35,680 bases of DNA from a virus. Below are positions 1 to 7,614 of this stretch, one piece after another. Position 1 is the stretch's first letter; each line of letters opens with the position of its first letter. The stretch is from positions 1-35,680 of the IMG/VR virus record IMGVR_UViG_3300043395_000082. One strand, given 5' to 3'. The position numbers and the translations under genes are program-made. Under the pieces are notes generated by a model. It saw only the letters and a list, made by a program, of their open reading frames with translations. It did no database searches and had not been told where the DNA came from.

Positions 1-1
1 T

Positions 2-577
2 AGAATTGAAGACTCGGCTGGTGTTGCGGTTGGTAGATTACAAGCCAATGCTGGAGATGGAAATATTAATTTATTTGAGCAGAGCGGTTATGCGTTAACA
101 TTCGGAACATCTAACTCCGAACGAATGCGCATCACCTCAGGCGGCAACGTTGGGATTGGGACGAGTTCGCCGACTGCTCCTTTACAAGTAACTGGTCAAA
201 GTGCAAGTCCAAATAATGGGTTTTTCCTTAGTACAAATTCTTTTACCTTACTTTCTTCAGGCTCATTACTTAGAATGGGACACGTTGCATCTTCTGGCAA
301 CACAACCGCAATTATTGAAAATCTAGGTTCTGGAGGCCAATCGGCTGCAAATATTGCATTTCCAGGCGGCAACGTCCTGATTGGAACGACAACAGACGTA
401 GGCGCAAGGCTACACGTTAACGGCGCAGTCAGAACAGGAACACTTACAGCAGGTACACAAACGGCTGCTGTTGATTGGAGATTAGGTAACGCTAGAGGTG
501 GGTCTGCTACAGCAAACGCACTTGTAAGAGTACAAATAAATGGGGTATTAGTAGACTTAATAGGTAATTACGTATAA
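2..577 (+). CDS. Tail fibre protein, C-terminal part (5' end outside the window)
   Basis: The reading frame is open from base 2 to the TAA at 575-577, so the gene starts before the window; the ATG at 125 is internal. The visible part has two copies of a beta-rich module, GGNVGIGTSSPTAPLQVTG and GGNVLIGTTTDVGARLHVNG. The first is preceded by the phrase ERMRITS. This 'ERMRI..GNVGIGT.P...L.V.G' pattern is typical of phage tail fibres and other trimeric beta-helical surface proteins. No C-terminal endosialidase-type chaperone domain follows; the protein ends about 40 residues after the second module. The product is inferred to be a trimeric host-contact fibre. Receptor specificity cannot be read from this piece. 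Small genes with tail-like sequence follow directly. Confidence 0.7.
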   Translation, partial: RIEDSAGVAVGRLQANAGDGNINLFEQSGYALTFGTSNSERMRITSGGNVGIGTSSPTAPLQVTGQSASPNNGFFLSTNSFTLLSSGSLLRMGHVASSGNTTAIIENLGSGGQSAANIAFPGGNVLIGTTTDVGARLHVNGAVRTGTLTAGTQTAAVDWRLGNARGGSATANALVRVQINGVLVDLIGNYV

Positions 578-590
578 ACAAACAAACAAT
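578..590 (+). promoter_or_regulatory. A-rich translation leader (AAACAAACAAACA type)
   Basis: The 13 bases between the fibre stop codon and the ATG at 591, together with the As of the stop, read AAACAAACAAACAAT. There is no purine-rich Shine-Dalgarno sequence. Very similar leaders precede the capsid gene and the 62-aa gene on the opposite strand, so this looks like the translation-initiation context of this phage. Confidence 0.45.
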
Positions 591-920
591 ATGAAAACAA
601 TCTCTCCAGTCTCAATCTGGGACAACGGACAAACAGTAGAAGCTAAAATCTTAAACGCTTACGCTGTAAATGTTACACTAGGTACAAGTGCGACATTTTA
701 TTATTCACTACTTTCTGAAACAGCAGAGGGTTATGTAGGTCAACAAGTGACTCAAGGAAACTTGAACATGACTGGTGAAGCTTATCAAGAATGGAATCAG
801 GATGAGTTTGCATGGGAATGGGTGGCAGCACAGCTGAACCTAACCATCACAGGTGACTATGTTCCACCAGTACCTCCATCTCCTGAGCCAACTCCTGAAC
901 CACCTGTAACCGCAGAATAA
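591..920 (+). CDS. Small probable tail-associated protein, proline-rich C-terminus
   Basis: A 109-aa protein of unknown family. It starts 13 bases after the fibre gene with an A-rich leader. The first 85 residues look like a small beta-sandwich (alternating hydrophobic and polar residues, for example ATFYYSLLSETAEGYVGQQV). The last 20 are a low-complexity Pro/Glu/Thr tail (PPVPPSPEPTPEPP) likely to be flexible. It has no signal peptide or membrane segment. Its place between a fibre gene and another small tail-type gene suggests an accessory tail or fibre protein, but that is inference from position only. It ends two bases before the next ATG, so translation is probably coupled. Confidence 0.6.
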   Translation: MKTISPVSIWDNGQTVEAKILNAYAVNVTLGTSATFYYSLLSETAEGYVGQQVTQGNLNMTGEAYQEWNQDEFAWEWVAAQLNLTITGDYVPPVPPSPEPTPEPPVTAE

Positions 921-922
921 TC

Positions 923-1165
923 ATGGCAAATATTAATTCATACCCTACAGACGGAAGCGTATCTTACGCTGACAAGTTGATTGGTACTGATGCTGAGGAC
1001 AGCAACAAGACTAAGAACTTTACAATTGGAAGTATTCTATCTATGCCACTGCCTAGCGTTCCTGTATATGCTAATAATGCAGCTGCTATTGCTGGTGGCC
1101 TTGCTGTTGGACGTGTGTACAGAATCACAGGGACAGGGCAGTTAGGGATAGTTTACACTCCTTAA
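923..1165 (+). CDS. Small tail-fibre-associated protein (VYANNAAAIAGGL motif)
   Basis: An 80-aa protein starting two bases after the previous stop. The N-terminal half contains DKLIGTDAEDSNKTKNFTIG. The C-terminal half contains PSVPVYANNAAAIAGGLAVG followed by RVYRITGTGQLGIVYTP. I recognise this C-terminal phrase ('vP.vYannaaAiagGL..G.vYr.tGtG.l.iVy') as recurring at the ends of small or fibre-like proteins in many marine and freshwater phages. Its function is not known to me. It may be a small spike or attachment module. The sequence is compact, has no Cys, and no signal peptide or membrane segment is visible. Confidence 0.65.
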   Translation: MANINSYPTDGSVSYADKLIGTDAEDSNKTKNFTIGSILSMPLPSVPVYANNAAAIAGGLAVGRVYRITGTGQLGIVYTP

Positions 1166-1189
1166 TCATCCCTACTTAAATCAAATCAA

Positions 1190-1417
1190 ATGGACATAAG
1201 AAAAATATCGGTAGGACCAGATTACAAGGGTAGCTCAATGCACTACATCGTAGGGCAGAAGGTGCTTGGCGATTCATACGAAATAGAGGCTATCCTTTTT
1301 AATATTGACTTAGGATCAATACGTGTTTATATTAGAAACGAAAAGAATGAGACTTTGATGTGGAAGGAATTCAACCACAACATGCCCATTGCTATTGAAT
1401 ACAATATAAATTACTGA
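1190..1417 (+). CDS. Conserved small phage protein of unknown function
   Basis: A 75-aa protein (MDIRKISVGPDYKG... ending EYNINY). The leader is AAATCAAATCAAATG, again A-rich with no Shine-Dalgarno. The sequence alternates short beta-strand-like stretches (IEAILFN, SIRVYIRN, IAIEYNIN). It resembles a family of about 75-aa proteins that I recall from Bacteroidota phages next to terminase genes, but I know no function. The TGA stop overlaps the ATG of the next gene by one base (TGATG), so the two are probably translated together. Confidence 0.6.
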   Translation: MDIRKISVGPDYKGSSMHYIVGQKVLGDSYEIEAILFNIDLGSIRVYIRNEKNETLMWKEFNHNMPIAIEYNINY

Positions 1418-1980
1418 TGCAGTCACCATTCGACTTTATCGTAAGACCTGTGAAGGGTGAGCGATACAATAACACCAAGGAGGTTGGTGGCATAGACCTT
1501 ATTGTCAATACCTCAGAGGAGGACCACAAGTTCTCAAACCGATATGCTGAGGTGCTTGAGGTACCGTATGGATACGATGGTCCTATACGGCAGGGTGATA
1601 TCCTACTCGTGCACCACAACGTGTTCAAGTTTTACAACGACATTCAGGGTAGACGAAAGAGCGGTAGGTCATTTTTTAGAGACGATAAGTTCTTCATTGA
1701 GCCTGACCAGTTCTACCTATATAAACGCTTGGATAAGTGGAACACTTATTCAAGGTATTGCTTTGTCAAGCCCATCCCTGCTATCGAGAGTTACATCATG
1801 AAGCCATTTTCCCATGAACCCCTCATGGGAACTATGGTTTACCCGAACGCCTATCTCATATCGCAAGGAGTAAATGCAGGAGACAAGGTGTGCTTCAAGC
1901 CAGACAGTGAGTATGAGTTTGATGTGGATGGAGAGAAGCTATATAGAATGTTTGATCATCAAATAACTATGGTGCTATGA
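1417..1980 (+). CDS. GroES-like co-chaperonin candidate (two GroES-like units)
   Basis: A 187-aa protein. Residues 5-104 start with a strand, FDFIVRPV, then a mobile-loop-like stretch holding GGIDLIV (24-30), where GroES has GGIVL. They continue through a strand (YAEVLEVP, 43-50) and GDILLVHHN (60-68), where GroES has 'GDKVLF'. Residues 114-187 repeat the plan: CFVKPI, then NAGDKVCFKPDSEYEFDVDG, then a terminal ITMVL. The latter is the GroES 'vGDkVlf..y.g.e...dGe.y.i..e.dilav' ending. Length is about twice that of Cpn10. By analogy with T4 gp31, it could work with host GroEL in folding the capsid protein; that is inference. It overlaps both neighbours by 1-4 bases (TGATG, ATGA) and lies just upstream of the terminase genes. 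Confidence 0.55.
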   Translation: MQSPFDFIVRPVKGERYNNTKEVGGIDLIVNTSEEDHKFSNRYAEVLEVPYGYDGPIRQGDILLVHHNVFKFYNDIQGRRKSGRSFFRDDKFFIEPDQFYLYKRLDKWNTYSRYCFVKPIPAIESYIMKPFSHEPLMGTMVYPNAYLISQGVNAGDKVCFKPDSEYEFDVDGEKLYRMFDHQITMVL

Positions 1981-2270
1981 GAGATCCGAAAGAAATAAAA
2001 CTGAAGATTATTGAGGCAGGTCACCAGGCTGTTGAGCAGTTGATTAAGGTAGCTAAGGAGGCAATCATTAAGCCTGAGGATGAGAGTGAACTATCTGCGG
2101 ATAGGCTGAAGAATGCGGCTGCTACAAAGAAGCTGGCCATCTTTGATGCCTTTGAGATTCTCAATAGGATAGAGGCGGAGCGTGAGGCTCTTGAGATGTT
2201 GGATAAAGGAGTAAACAGAACAGATACTAAACAAGGTTTTGCAGAGCGAAGGTCTATATCGAATCGTTAA
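1977..2270 (+). CDS. Probable small terminase subunit or terminase-associated helical protein
   Basis: A 97-aa, strongly helical, charged protein. Its start overlaps the previous stop (ATGA at 1977-1980), and its 3' end overlaps the start region of the large terminase by 32 bases. There is no recognisable helix-turn-helix motif. Residues 5-80 look like two or three amphipathic helices (for example AVEQLIKVAKEAI and AFEILNRIEAEREALEMLD). Size, helical content and position immediately upstream of the large subunit fit a small terminase subunit, which forms a ring and recognises packaging sites. There is no sequence motif proving this, so a coiled-coil accessory protein is the alternative. Confidence 0.45.
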   Translation: MRDPKEIKLKIIEAGHQAVEQLIKVAKEAIIKPEDESELSADRLKNAAATKKLAIFDAFEILNRIEAEREALEMLDKGVNRTDTKQGFAERRSISNR

Positions 2271-4476
2271 GGATCATGTTCCACAGAACGCTATCAGTAA
2301 AAAGAATAGCGGAAGGTCATGGCTGTACGGCTACAATGAGCAGTACGACATGGTGGTCATATCTAGGACTGGACAGATTGGAGAGATAGTCAACATACAG
2401 GGCCTGACTGTGGCATTGCCACTTACCCCTAAGGAGTGCTATCAAAGAAGCAAGACTTCTTCGATGCAGTACTGGGAGAGGGAAGAACTGCCAAAGGAGC
2501 TATCTAAGATTCAGTCAATATTCCAATGGAACGAGATGCCTACTGAGTTTAAGGACCGGTGGGTAGACTACATTGAGGGCGAGTTTAACAGGCGTGAGGA
2601 AGGGATGTGGTTCATGAATAATGGAACACCTACCTACATTACTGGAGCCCACTACATGTACCTGCAATGGTCTAGTATTGACGTTGGATACGCAGACTAC
2701 CGTGAGGCTAATAGAATATTCTTTATCTTCTGGGAGGCATGCAGGGCAGACCCACGTTCGTTTGGTATGATATACCTAAAGATTAGACGCTCAGGGTTCT
2801 CGTTCATGTCATCCTCAGAGTGCGTCAACATAGCAACTCTTGCTCGTGACTCTCGTGTTGGTATACTGTCTAAGACTGGTGCTGATGCTAAGAAGATGTT
2901 CACTGACAAGGTGGTCCCCATAAACAGCAGGCTACCTTTCTTCTTCCGTCCTATCATGGATGGTATGGACAAGCCGAAGACTGAGCTTGCGTATCGTATA
3001 CCTGCATCAAAGATTACAAAGAAGAACATGGCCACTGTTGAAGACGACAGTGTAATTGGTCTTGATACCACCATTGACTGGAAGAACACTGAGGAGAATT
3101 CTTACGATGGTGAGAAGTTACTATTCTTAGCACATGACGAGAGCGCAAAATGGGTCAGGCCGAACAACATCTTAAATAACTGGCGAGTAACAAAGACCTG
3201 TCTTAGGGTAGGTAGTAAGATTATTGGCAAGTGCATGATGGGATCTACATCAAATGCTTTGAGCAAGGGTGGTGATAACTATAAGAAACTATATGATGAC
3301 TCAAACGTACTTAGCAGGAACGCTAACGGACAAACTAAGAGCGGTCTATACGCTTTGTTTATACCGATGGAGTGGAACATGGAGGGCTTTATCGATAGGT
3401 ATGGGATGCCTGTGGTTCGAAAGCCTGTTGCTCCTGTTCTTGGTGTTGATGGGCAGATGATAAAGAATGGGGCGATTGACTACTGGGAGGCTGAGGTTGA
3501 GTCATTGAAGAATGACGCTGATGCACTCAATGAGTTCTATCGTCAGTTCCCACGCACGGAGTCACACGCATTCCGTGATGAGAGCAAGTCATCTATCTTT
3601 AACCTCACCAAGATTTACCAGCAGATTGACTACAACGATTCAGGTATTGAGGGGCAGATGGTTACACGTGGGTCTTTCCACTGGAAGGATGGCATCAAGG
3701 ATAGTAAGGTGATATGGACACCTGACTCTAGGGGCAGGTTCTTAATTAGCTGGGTGCCACCAGTGTATTTGCAGAACAATGTACAAGTAAGGAATGGCGT
3801 TAAGTACCCTGGTAATGAGCACCTGGGTTCATTTGGTTGTGACCCTTATGATATCTCAGCAGTAGTTGGTGGACGTGGATCTAATGGAGCATTGCATGGT
3901 ATGACTAAGTACCACATGGACGATGCTCCTGTCAACCAGTTCTTCTTGGAGTACATCGCAAGACCGCAGACAGCAGAGATATTCTTTGAAGAAGTATTAA
4001 TGGCTTGTATATTTTATGGCATGCCTATGCTTGCGGAGAATAATAAAGCTCGTATATTATATCACTTTAAGAATAGAGGGTACAGGGCATTCAGCATGAA
4101 TAGACCTGACCGTACATTGAATAAGCTTAGCAAGACAGAACGAGAGCTTGGTGGTATACCTAACTCATCCGAAGAAGTTAAGCAGTCACATGCTTCTGCG
4201 ATTGAGTCTTATATCGAGAAGTTTGTAGGATTTGATTTAGCTAGTACGTATAGACCATCAGATGAAATAGGCACAATGCCGTTCACTAGGACGCTTGAGG
4301 ACTGGGCAAAGTTTGATATTAATGATAGAACAAAGCACGATGCGTCAATCAGTTCAGGCTTAGCTATAATGGCAAATCAAAAACACGTATATTTACCGGA
4401 GAAAAAAGAGTCGAAAATTAGTGTTAATTTCGCAAAGTACGCTAACACTGGAAATCAAAGTCAAATTATTAGATAA
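2239..4476 (+). CDS. terL: Terminase large subunit (DNA-packaging ATPase and nuclease)
   Basis: A 745-aa packaging motor. The ATPase part has a degenerate P-loop, KIRRSGFS (181-188). The Walker B is LLFLAHDE (D300, E301), with a GSTSN stretch downstream as coupling motif. The C-terminal RNase H-like nuclease shows D535 (FGCDPYDIS), E600 (PMLAENN) and D701 (HDASIS), the usual acidic triad. The earliest reasonable start is a TTG at 2239, inside the preceding gene; the first in-frame ATG is about 37 codons further on and would cut into sequence that looks coding. No Shine-Dalgarno is present. The TAA overlaps the ATG of the homing endonuclease by one base. The last 100 or so codons are more AT-rich than the rest. 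Confidence 0.93.
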   Translation: MQSEGLYRIVKDHVPQNAISKKNSGRSWLYGYNEQYDMVVISRTGQIGEIVNIQGLTVALPLTPKECYQRSKTSSMQYWEREELPKELSKIQSIFQWNEMPTEFKDRWVDYIEGEFNRREEGMWFMNNGTPTYITGAHYMYLQWSSIDVGYADYREANRIFFIFWEACRADPRSFGMIYLKIRRSGFSFMSSSECVNIATLARDSRVGILSKTGADAKKMFTDKVVPINSRLPFFFRPIMDGMDKPKTELAYRIPASKITKKNMATVEDDSVIGLDTTIDWKNTEENSYDGEKLLFLAHDESAKWVRPNNILNNWRVTKTCLRVGSKIIGKCMMGSTSNALSKGGDNYKKLYDDSNVLSRNANGQTKSGLYALFIPMEWNMEGFIDRYGMPVVRKPVAPVLGVDGQMIKNGAIDYWEAEVESLKNDADALNEFYRQFPRTESHAFRDESKSSIFNLTKIYQQIDYNDSGIEGQMVTRGSFHWKDGIKDSKVIWTPDSRGRFLISWVPPVYLQNNVQVRNGVKYPGNEHLGSFGCDPYDISAVVGGRGSNGALHGMTKYHMDDAPVNQFFLEYIARPQTAEIFFEEVLMACIFYGMPMLAENNKARILYHFKNRGYRAFSMNRPDRTLNKLSKTERELGGIPNSSEEVKQSHASAIESYIEKFVGFDLASTYRPSDEIGTMPFTRTLEDWAKFDINDRTKHDASISSGLAIMANQKHVYLPEKKESKISVNFAKYANTGNQSQIIR

Positions 4477-5138
4477 TGGCATGCGTCTATAGGCACATAA
4501 GAACGGACTTGAACATTCCTTTTTACATTGGGATAGGCAAAGAAGTCGCTAGAGCATACTCAAAGACTCATAGGAATGCGCACTGGAATTACATAGTTGA
4601 TAAAACCAGTTATGAGGTTCACATTCTTTTTGACGATGTAAGCTACGAGTTTGCAAAAGAGAAAGAAAAAGAGTTTATTGAACTCTATAAAAGAAAAGAA
4701 GATGGAGGAATCCTTTGCAACCTTACCAAAGGTGGTGATGGAGTCCTTGGCATAAAACATACTGAGGAATCCAGAAAGAAAATGGGAGAGCCAAACAAAG
4801 GCAAGACCATATCAGAGTGGCATAGACAGAGGATATCTGAGTTTCATACAGGGAAAATAGTTTCTGAAGAGACGAAGAAAATAATGTCTGAAAAATTTAT
4901 GGGTGAGAACAACCATAGATATGGGGTAAAGGCTTCTGAAGATACAAGAAAAAAGATGTCTGAGTCAGCTGTAAAAGGAGAGGGCCATCAGTTCTCTAAA
5001 CTTAAGCAATCGGATGTATTAGAAATAAGAAGATTGAGTTCAGAAGGTATGAGTCAAAGAAAGATAGCCAAATTATTTGGAGTAGTTAAGTTTACTATAC
5101 ATAGTATAGTAAAAGGAATTACTTGGAAACACGTATAG
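4476..5138 (+). CDS. Free-standing GIY-YIG homing endonuclease with NUMOD3 repeats and HTH
   Basis: A 220-aa protein. Residues 1-90 form a GIY-YIG nuclease of the variant type: VYRHIR (the GIY strand), PFYIGIGK (the YIG strand), a catalytic-type Arg in RAYSKT, and a Glu in KEFIELYKR before the NLTKGGDG exit. Three NUMOD3-type DNA-binding repeats follow (KHTEESRKKMGE, VSEETKKIMSEK, ASEDTRKKMSES). Residues 173-220 are a helix-turn-helix unit (SDVLEIRRLSSEGMSQRKIA, then KGITWKHV). Such enzymes cut a cognate site in phages lacking the gene and spread by repair. It sits exactly between the terminase and portal genes, sharing one base with the former and one base away from the latter. Intron splicing is not involved, since both neighbours are intact. 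It is AT-richer than the structural genes. Confidence 0.85.
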   Translation: MACVYRHIRTDLNIPFYIGIGKEVARAYSKTHRNAHWNYIVDKTSYEVHILFDDVSYEFAKEKEKEFIELYKRKEDGGILCNLTKGGDGVLGIKHTEESRKKMGEPNKGKTISEWHRQRISEFHTGKIVSEETKKIMSEKFMGENNHRYGVKASEDTRKKMSESAVKGEGHQFSKLKQSDVLEIRRLSSEGMSQRKIAKLFGVVKFTIHSIVKGITWKHV

Positions 5139-5139
5139 A

Positions 5140-7575
5140 ATGAAAGACGTAACAATAAATATCCCATCTACAACATTCCCTAGTCAGTTTGTACCTGACT
5201 CTGAAAAGGCTACTCCTGAATACGGATTATTAATAGGACAGGCAATCAGCGCGGAATGGTTCAGAAGAGAAGGAAGCTCTTGTAGATATTATAATCAATG
5301 GGGTGAGTTTAACCGACTGCGTTTGTACGCGAGAGGTGAACAATCTGTTCAGAAATATAAGAATGAGCTAGCCATTGATGGTGACTTATCTTATCTAAAC
5401 CTTGACTGGACTCCAGTTCCTATCCTACCTAAGTTCGTTGACATTGTTGTCAATGGCATGAGCGATAGACTCTTTAAGGTAAAGGCATACGCACAGGATG
5501 CAATGTCTCAGGCAAAGAGAAGTAAGTATCAGGACATGATTGAGAGCCAGATGCTTGCTAAGGATCTGTTGCTAAAGATACAGAATGAAACTGGCGTTGA
5601 TCCATTTGTGACTAACCCAGAGGAGTTGCCTCAGACTGATGAGGAGCTATCACTATACATGCAGCTTAAGTATAAGCCTGCAATTGAGATTGCCGAAGAA
5701 GAGGCTATCAATACTATTTTTGATGAGAACCACTACCAGGATACACGCAAGCGTATTGACTACGACTTAACTGTGTTAGGGATTGGTATTGCTAAGCATG
5801 AGTTCTTGCCAGGGGCTGGCGTACAGGTGTCCTATGTTGACCCTGCTAACGTGGTGTATAGCTACACCGAGGACCCATTCTTCCAAGACTGCTTCTACTG
5901 GGGTGAGATTAAGACTGTACCAATGACTGAGCTGTTGAAGATTGACCCTACCCTTACTCGTGAGGACTTGGATGAAATATCCAAATACTCTCAGAGCTGG
6001 TACGATTACTACAACACTGCTAGATTTTACGAGAACAGTTTGTTCTATCAAGATACCTGTACTTTGATGTACTTCAATTATAAGACCACAAAGAAGATGG
6101 TCTATAAGAAGAAGATTCTTGAGAACGGATCTACTAGAGTAATTGAGAAGGACGATCAGTTTAACCCTCCATTAGAGATGATGGAGGATGGTAAGTTCGA
6201 AAAGCTTGAGAAGACCATTGACGTATGGTATGATGGTGTAATGGTGATGGGTACCAACTTCTTATTGAAGTGGCAACTATCTGAGAACATGGTGAGACCA
6301 AAGTCTTCTTCTCAGCATGCATTGCCTAACTACGTTGCAGTAGCACCACGTATGTATAAGGGTGTTATTGAGTCGTTGGTTAGAAGGATGATTCCTTTTG
6401 CTGACTTGATTCAGTTGACTCACTTAAAGCTACAGCAGGTTATTGCCCGTACAGTTCCTGATGGTGTCTTCATTGATGCTGATGGATTGAATGAGGTTGA
6501 CTTGGGCACAGGTGCAGCATACAACCCTGAGGATGCGTTGAGACTATACTTCCAGACTGGTAGTGTTATCGGACGTAGTTACACTCAGGATGGTGAGTTC
6601 AACAACGCTAGGGTACCTATCCAGCAGTTGACATCCAACTCAGGAGCGTCTAAGACTCAGATGCTTATTGCTAACTACAACCACTACCTTGACATGATTC
6701 GGTCTGTAACTGGACTGAACGAAGCAAGAGATGGTTCTACTCCTGATCCAAATGCATTGGTTGGTGTACAAAAACTAGCGGCACTTAACTCAAATACAGC
6801 TACTAGACATATCCTTGAGAGTGGGCTATTTATCTATCGTTCACTTGCTGAGGCACTTACGTATCGTGTTGCTGATATATTGCAGTATGCTGACTTTAAG
6901 GATGACTTTGCAAATAAGATTGGAAAGTACAACGTGTCTATATTGAATGACATTAAGGATTTGTACATCTACGACTTTGGCATCTTCATTGAGATTTCTC
7001 CAGACGAGGAGCAGAAGGCACAACTTGAGCAGAACATTCAGGTTGCATTGGCTAAGGGAGACATCAATCTTGAGGATGCAATTGACATCAGAGAGATTAA
7101 GAATCTAAAGTTAGCGAACCAGTTGTTGAAACTCAAGAGAGTTAAGAAGCAGGAGCGTGAGGATAAGATGGCTATGCAGAAGCAGGAGATGGCAGCAATG
7201 CAGCAGATGCAGTCTCAGGAACTAGCAGCACAGACTGCTATGCAGAAGATTCAGTTGGAGGCTCAGGCTAAGATGCAGTTCAAGCAGGCAGAGGTGGCAT
7301 TCGATATTGAGAGATTAAAGGCTGAGGCTGAGATGAAGCGAATGTTGATGGCTGAGGAGTTTAGTTATAGCATGCAGTTAGCAGGTGTAAAAGAAACCTC
7401 TCTTGCTGATCGTGAGAAGATGAAGGAAGATTCTAAGGCCAAGAGAATTAGCCAGCAGAACACTGAGCAGTCGAAACTCATAAACCAAAGAAAGAATAAC
7501 CTACCTCCAATGAGCTTTGAATCTAACGAGGATACGCTTGATGGGTTTGACTTGGCAGAGTTTGAGCCACGATAA
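5140..7575 (+). CDS. Portal protein
   Basis: An 811-aa protein following the terminase module, as portals usually do. The core (about 30-640) includes YVDPANVVYSYTEDPFFQD, a membrane-distal beta region, and the helix-rich stretch IPFADLIQLTHLKLQQVIAR followed by TVPDGVFIDADG and SVTGLNEARDGSTPDPNALV. These match the clip/stem/wing pattern of podovirus portals and are closest in style to portals of Bacteroidota podoviruses (recollection). Residues about 668-790 are a long Gln/Met/Ala/Lys-rich coiled coil (MQKQEMAAMQQMQSQELAAQ and onward), which would form a barrel pointing into the capsid. The last 30 residues are acidic. Twelve portals are expected at one capsid vertex, bound by the terminase during packaging. 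Confidence 0.88.
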   Translation: MKDVTINIPSTTFPSQFVPDSEKATPEYGLLIGQAISAEWFRREGSSCRYYNQWGEFNRLRLYARGEQSVQKYKNELAIDGDLSYLNLDWTPVPILPKFVDIVVNGMSDRLFKVKAYAQDAMSQAKRSKYQDMIESQMLAKDLLLKIQNETGVDPFVTNPEELPQTDEELSLYMQLKYKPAIEIAEEEAINTIFDENHYQDTRKRIDYDLTVLGIGIAKHEFLPGAGVQVSYVDPANVVYSYTEDPFFQDCFYWGEIKTVPMTELLKIDPTLTREDLDEISKYSQSWYDYYNTARFYENSLFYQDTCTLMYFNYKTTKKMVYKKKILENGSTRVIEKDDQFNPPLEMMEDGKFEKLEKTIDVWYDGVMVMGTNFLLKWQLSENMVRPKSSSQHALPNYVAVAPRMYKGVIESLVRRMIPFADLIQLTHLKLQQVIARTVPDGVFIDADGLNEVDLGTGAAYNPEDALRLYFQTGSVIGRSYTQDGEFNNARVPIQQLTSNSGASKTQMLIANYNHYLDMIRSVTGLNEARDGSTPDPNALVGVQKLAALNSNTATRHILESGLFIYRSLAEALTYRVADILQYADFKDDFANKIGKYNVSILNDIKDLYIYDFGIFIEISPDEEQKAQLEQNIQVALAKGDINLEDAIDIREIKNLKLANQLLKLKRVKKQEREDKMAMQKQEMAAMQQMQSQELAAQTAMQKIQLEAQAKMQFKQAEVAFDIERLKAEAEMKRMLMAEEFSYSMQLAGVKETSLADREKMKEDSKAKRISQQNTEQSKLINQRKNNLPPMSFESNEDTLDGFDLAEFEPR

Positions 7576-7594
7576 AAAAAAATCTATAAATTTG
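7561..7594 (+). promoter_or_regulatory. Candidate Bacteroidota-type promoter before the scaffold/capsid genes
   Basis: TTTG at 7561-7564, a 22-base spacer, and TAAATTTG at 7587-7594 match the Bacteroidota sigma-A pattern TTG/TTTG-N17-23-TAnnTTTG. The predicted transcript start near 7601 leaves a short leader before the ATG at 7615. The -33 element lies in the last codons of the portal gene. It would give extra transcription of scaffold and capsid genes. Confidence 0.45.
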
Positions 7595-7614
7595 TAAACA
7601 TAAAATTTAATTAA

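Noticed and set aside
4560-4760. Antisense open frame of 66 codons in the homing endonuclease
   Set aside because: Reverse frame of Lys/Glu-rich sequence, giving Phe/Leu/Ser runs; no start context.
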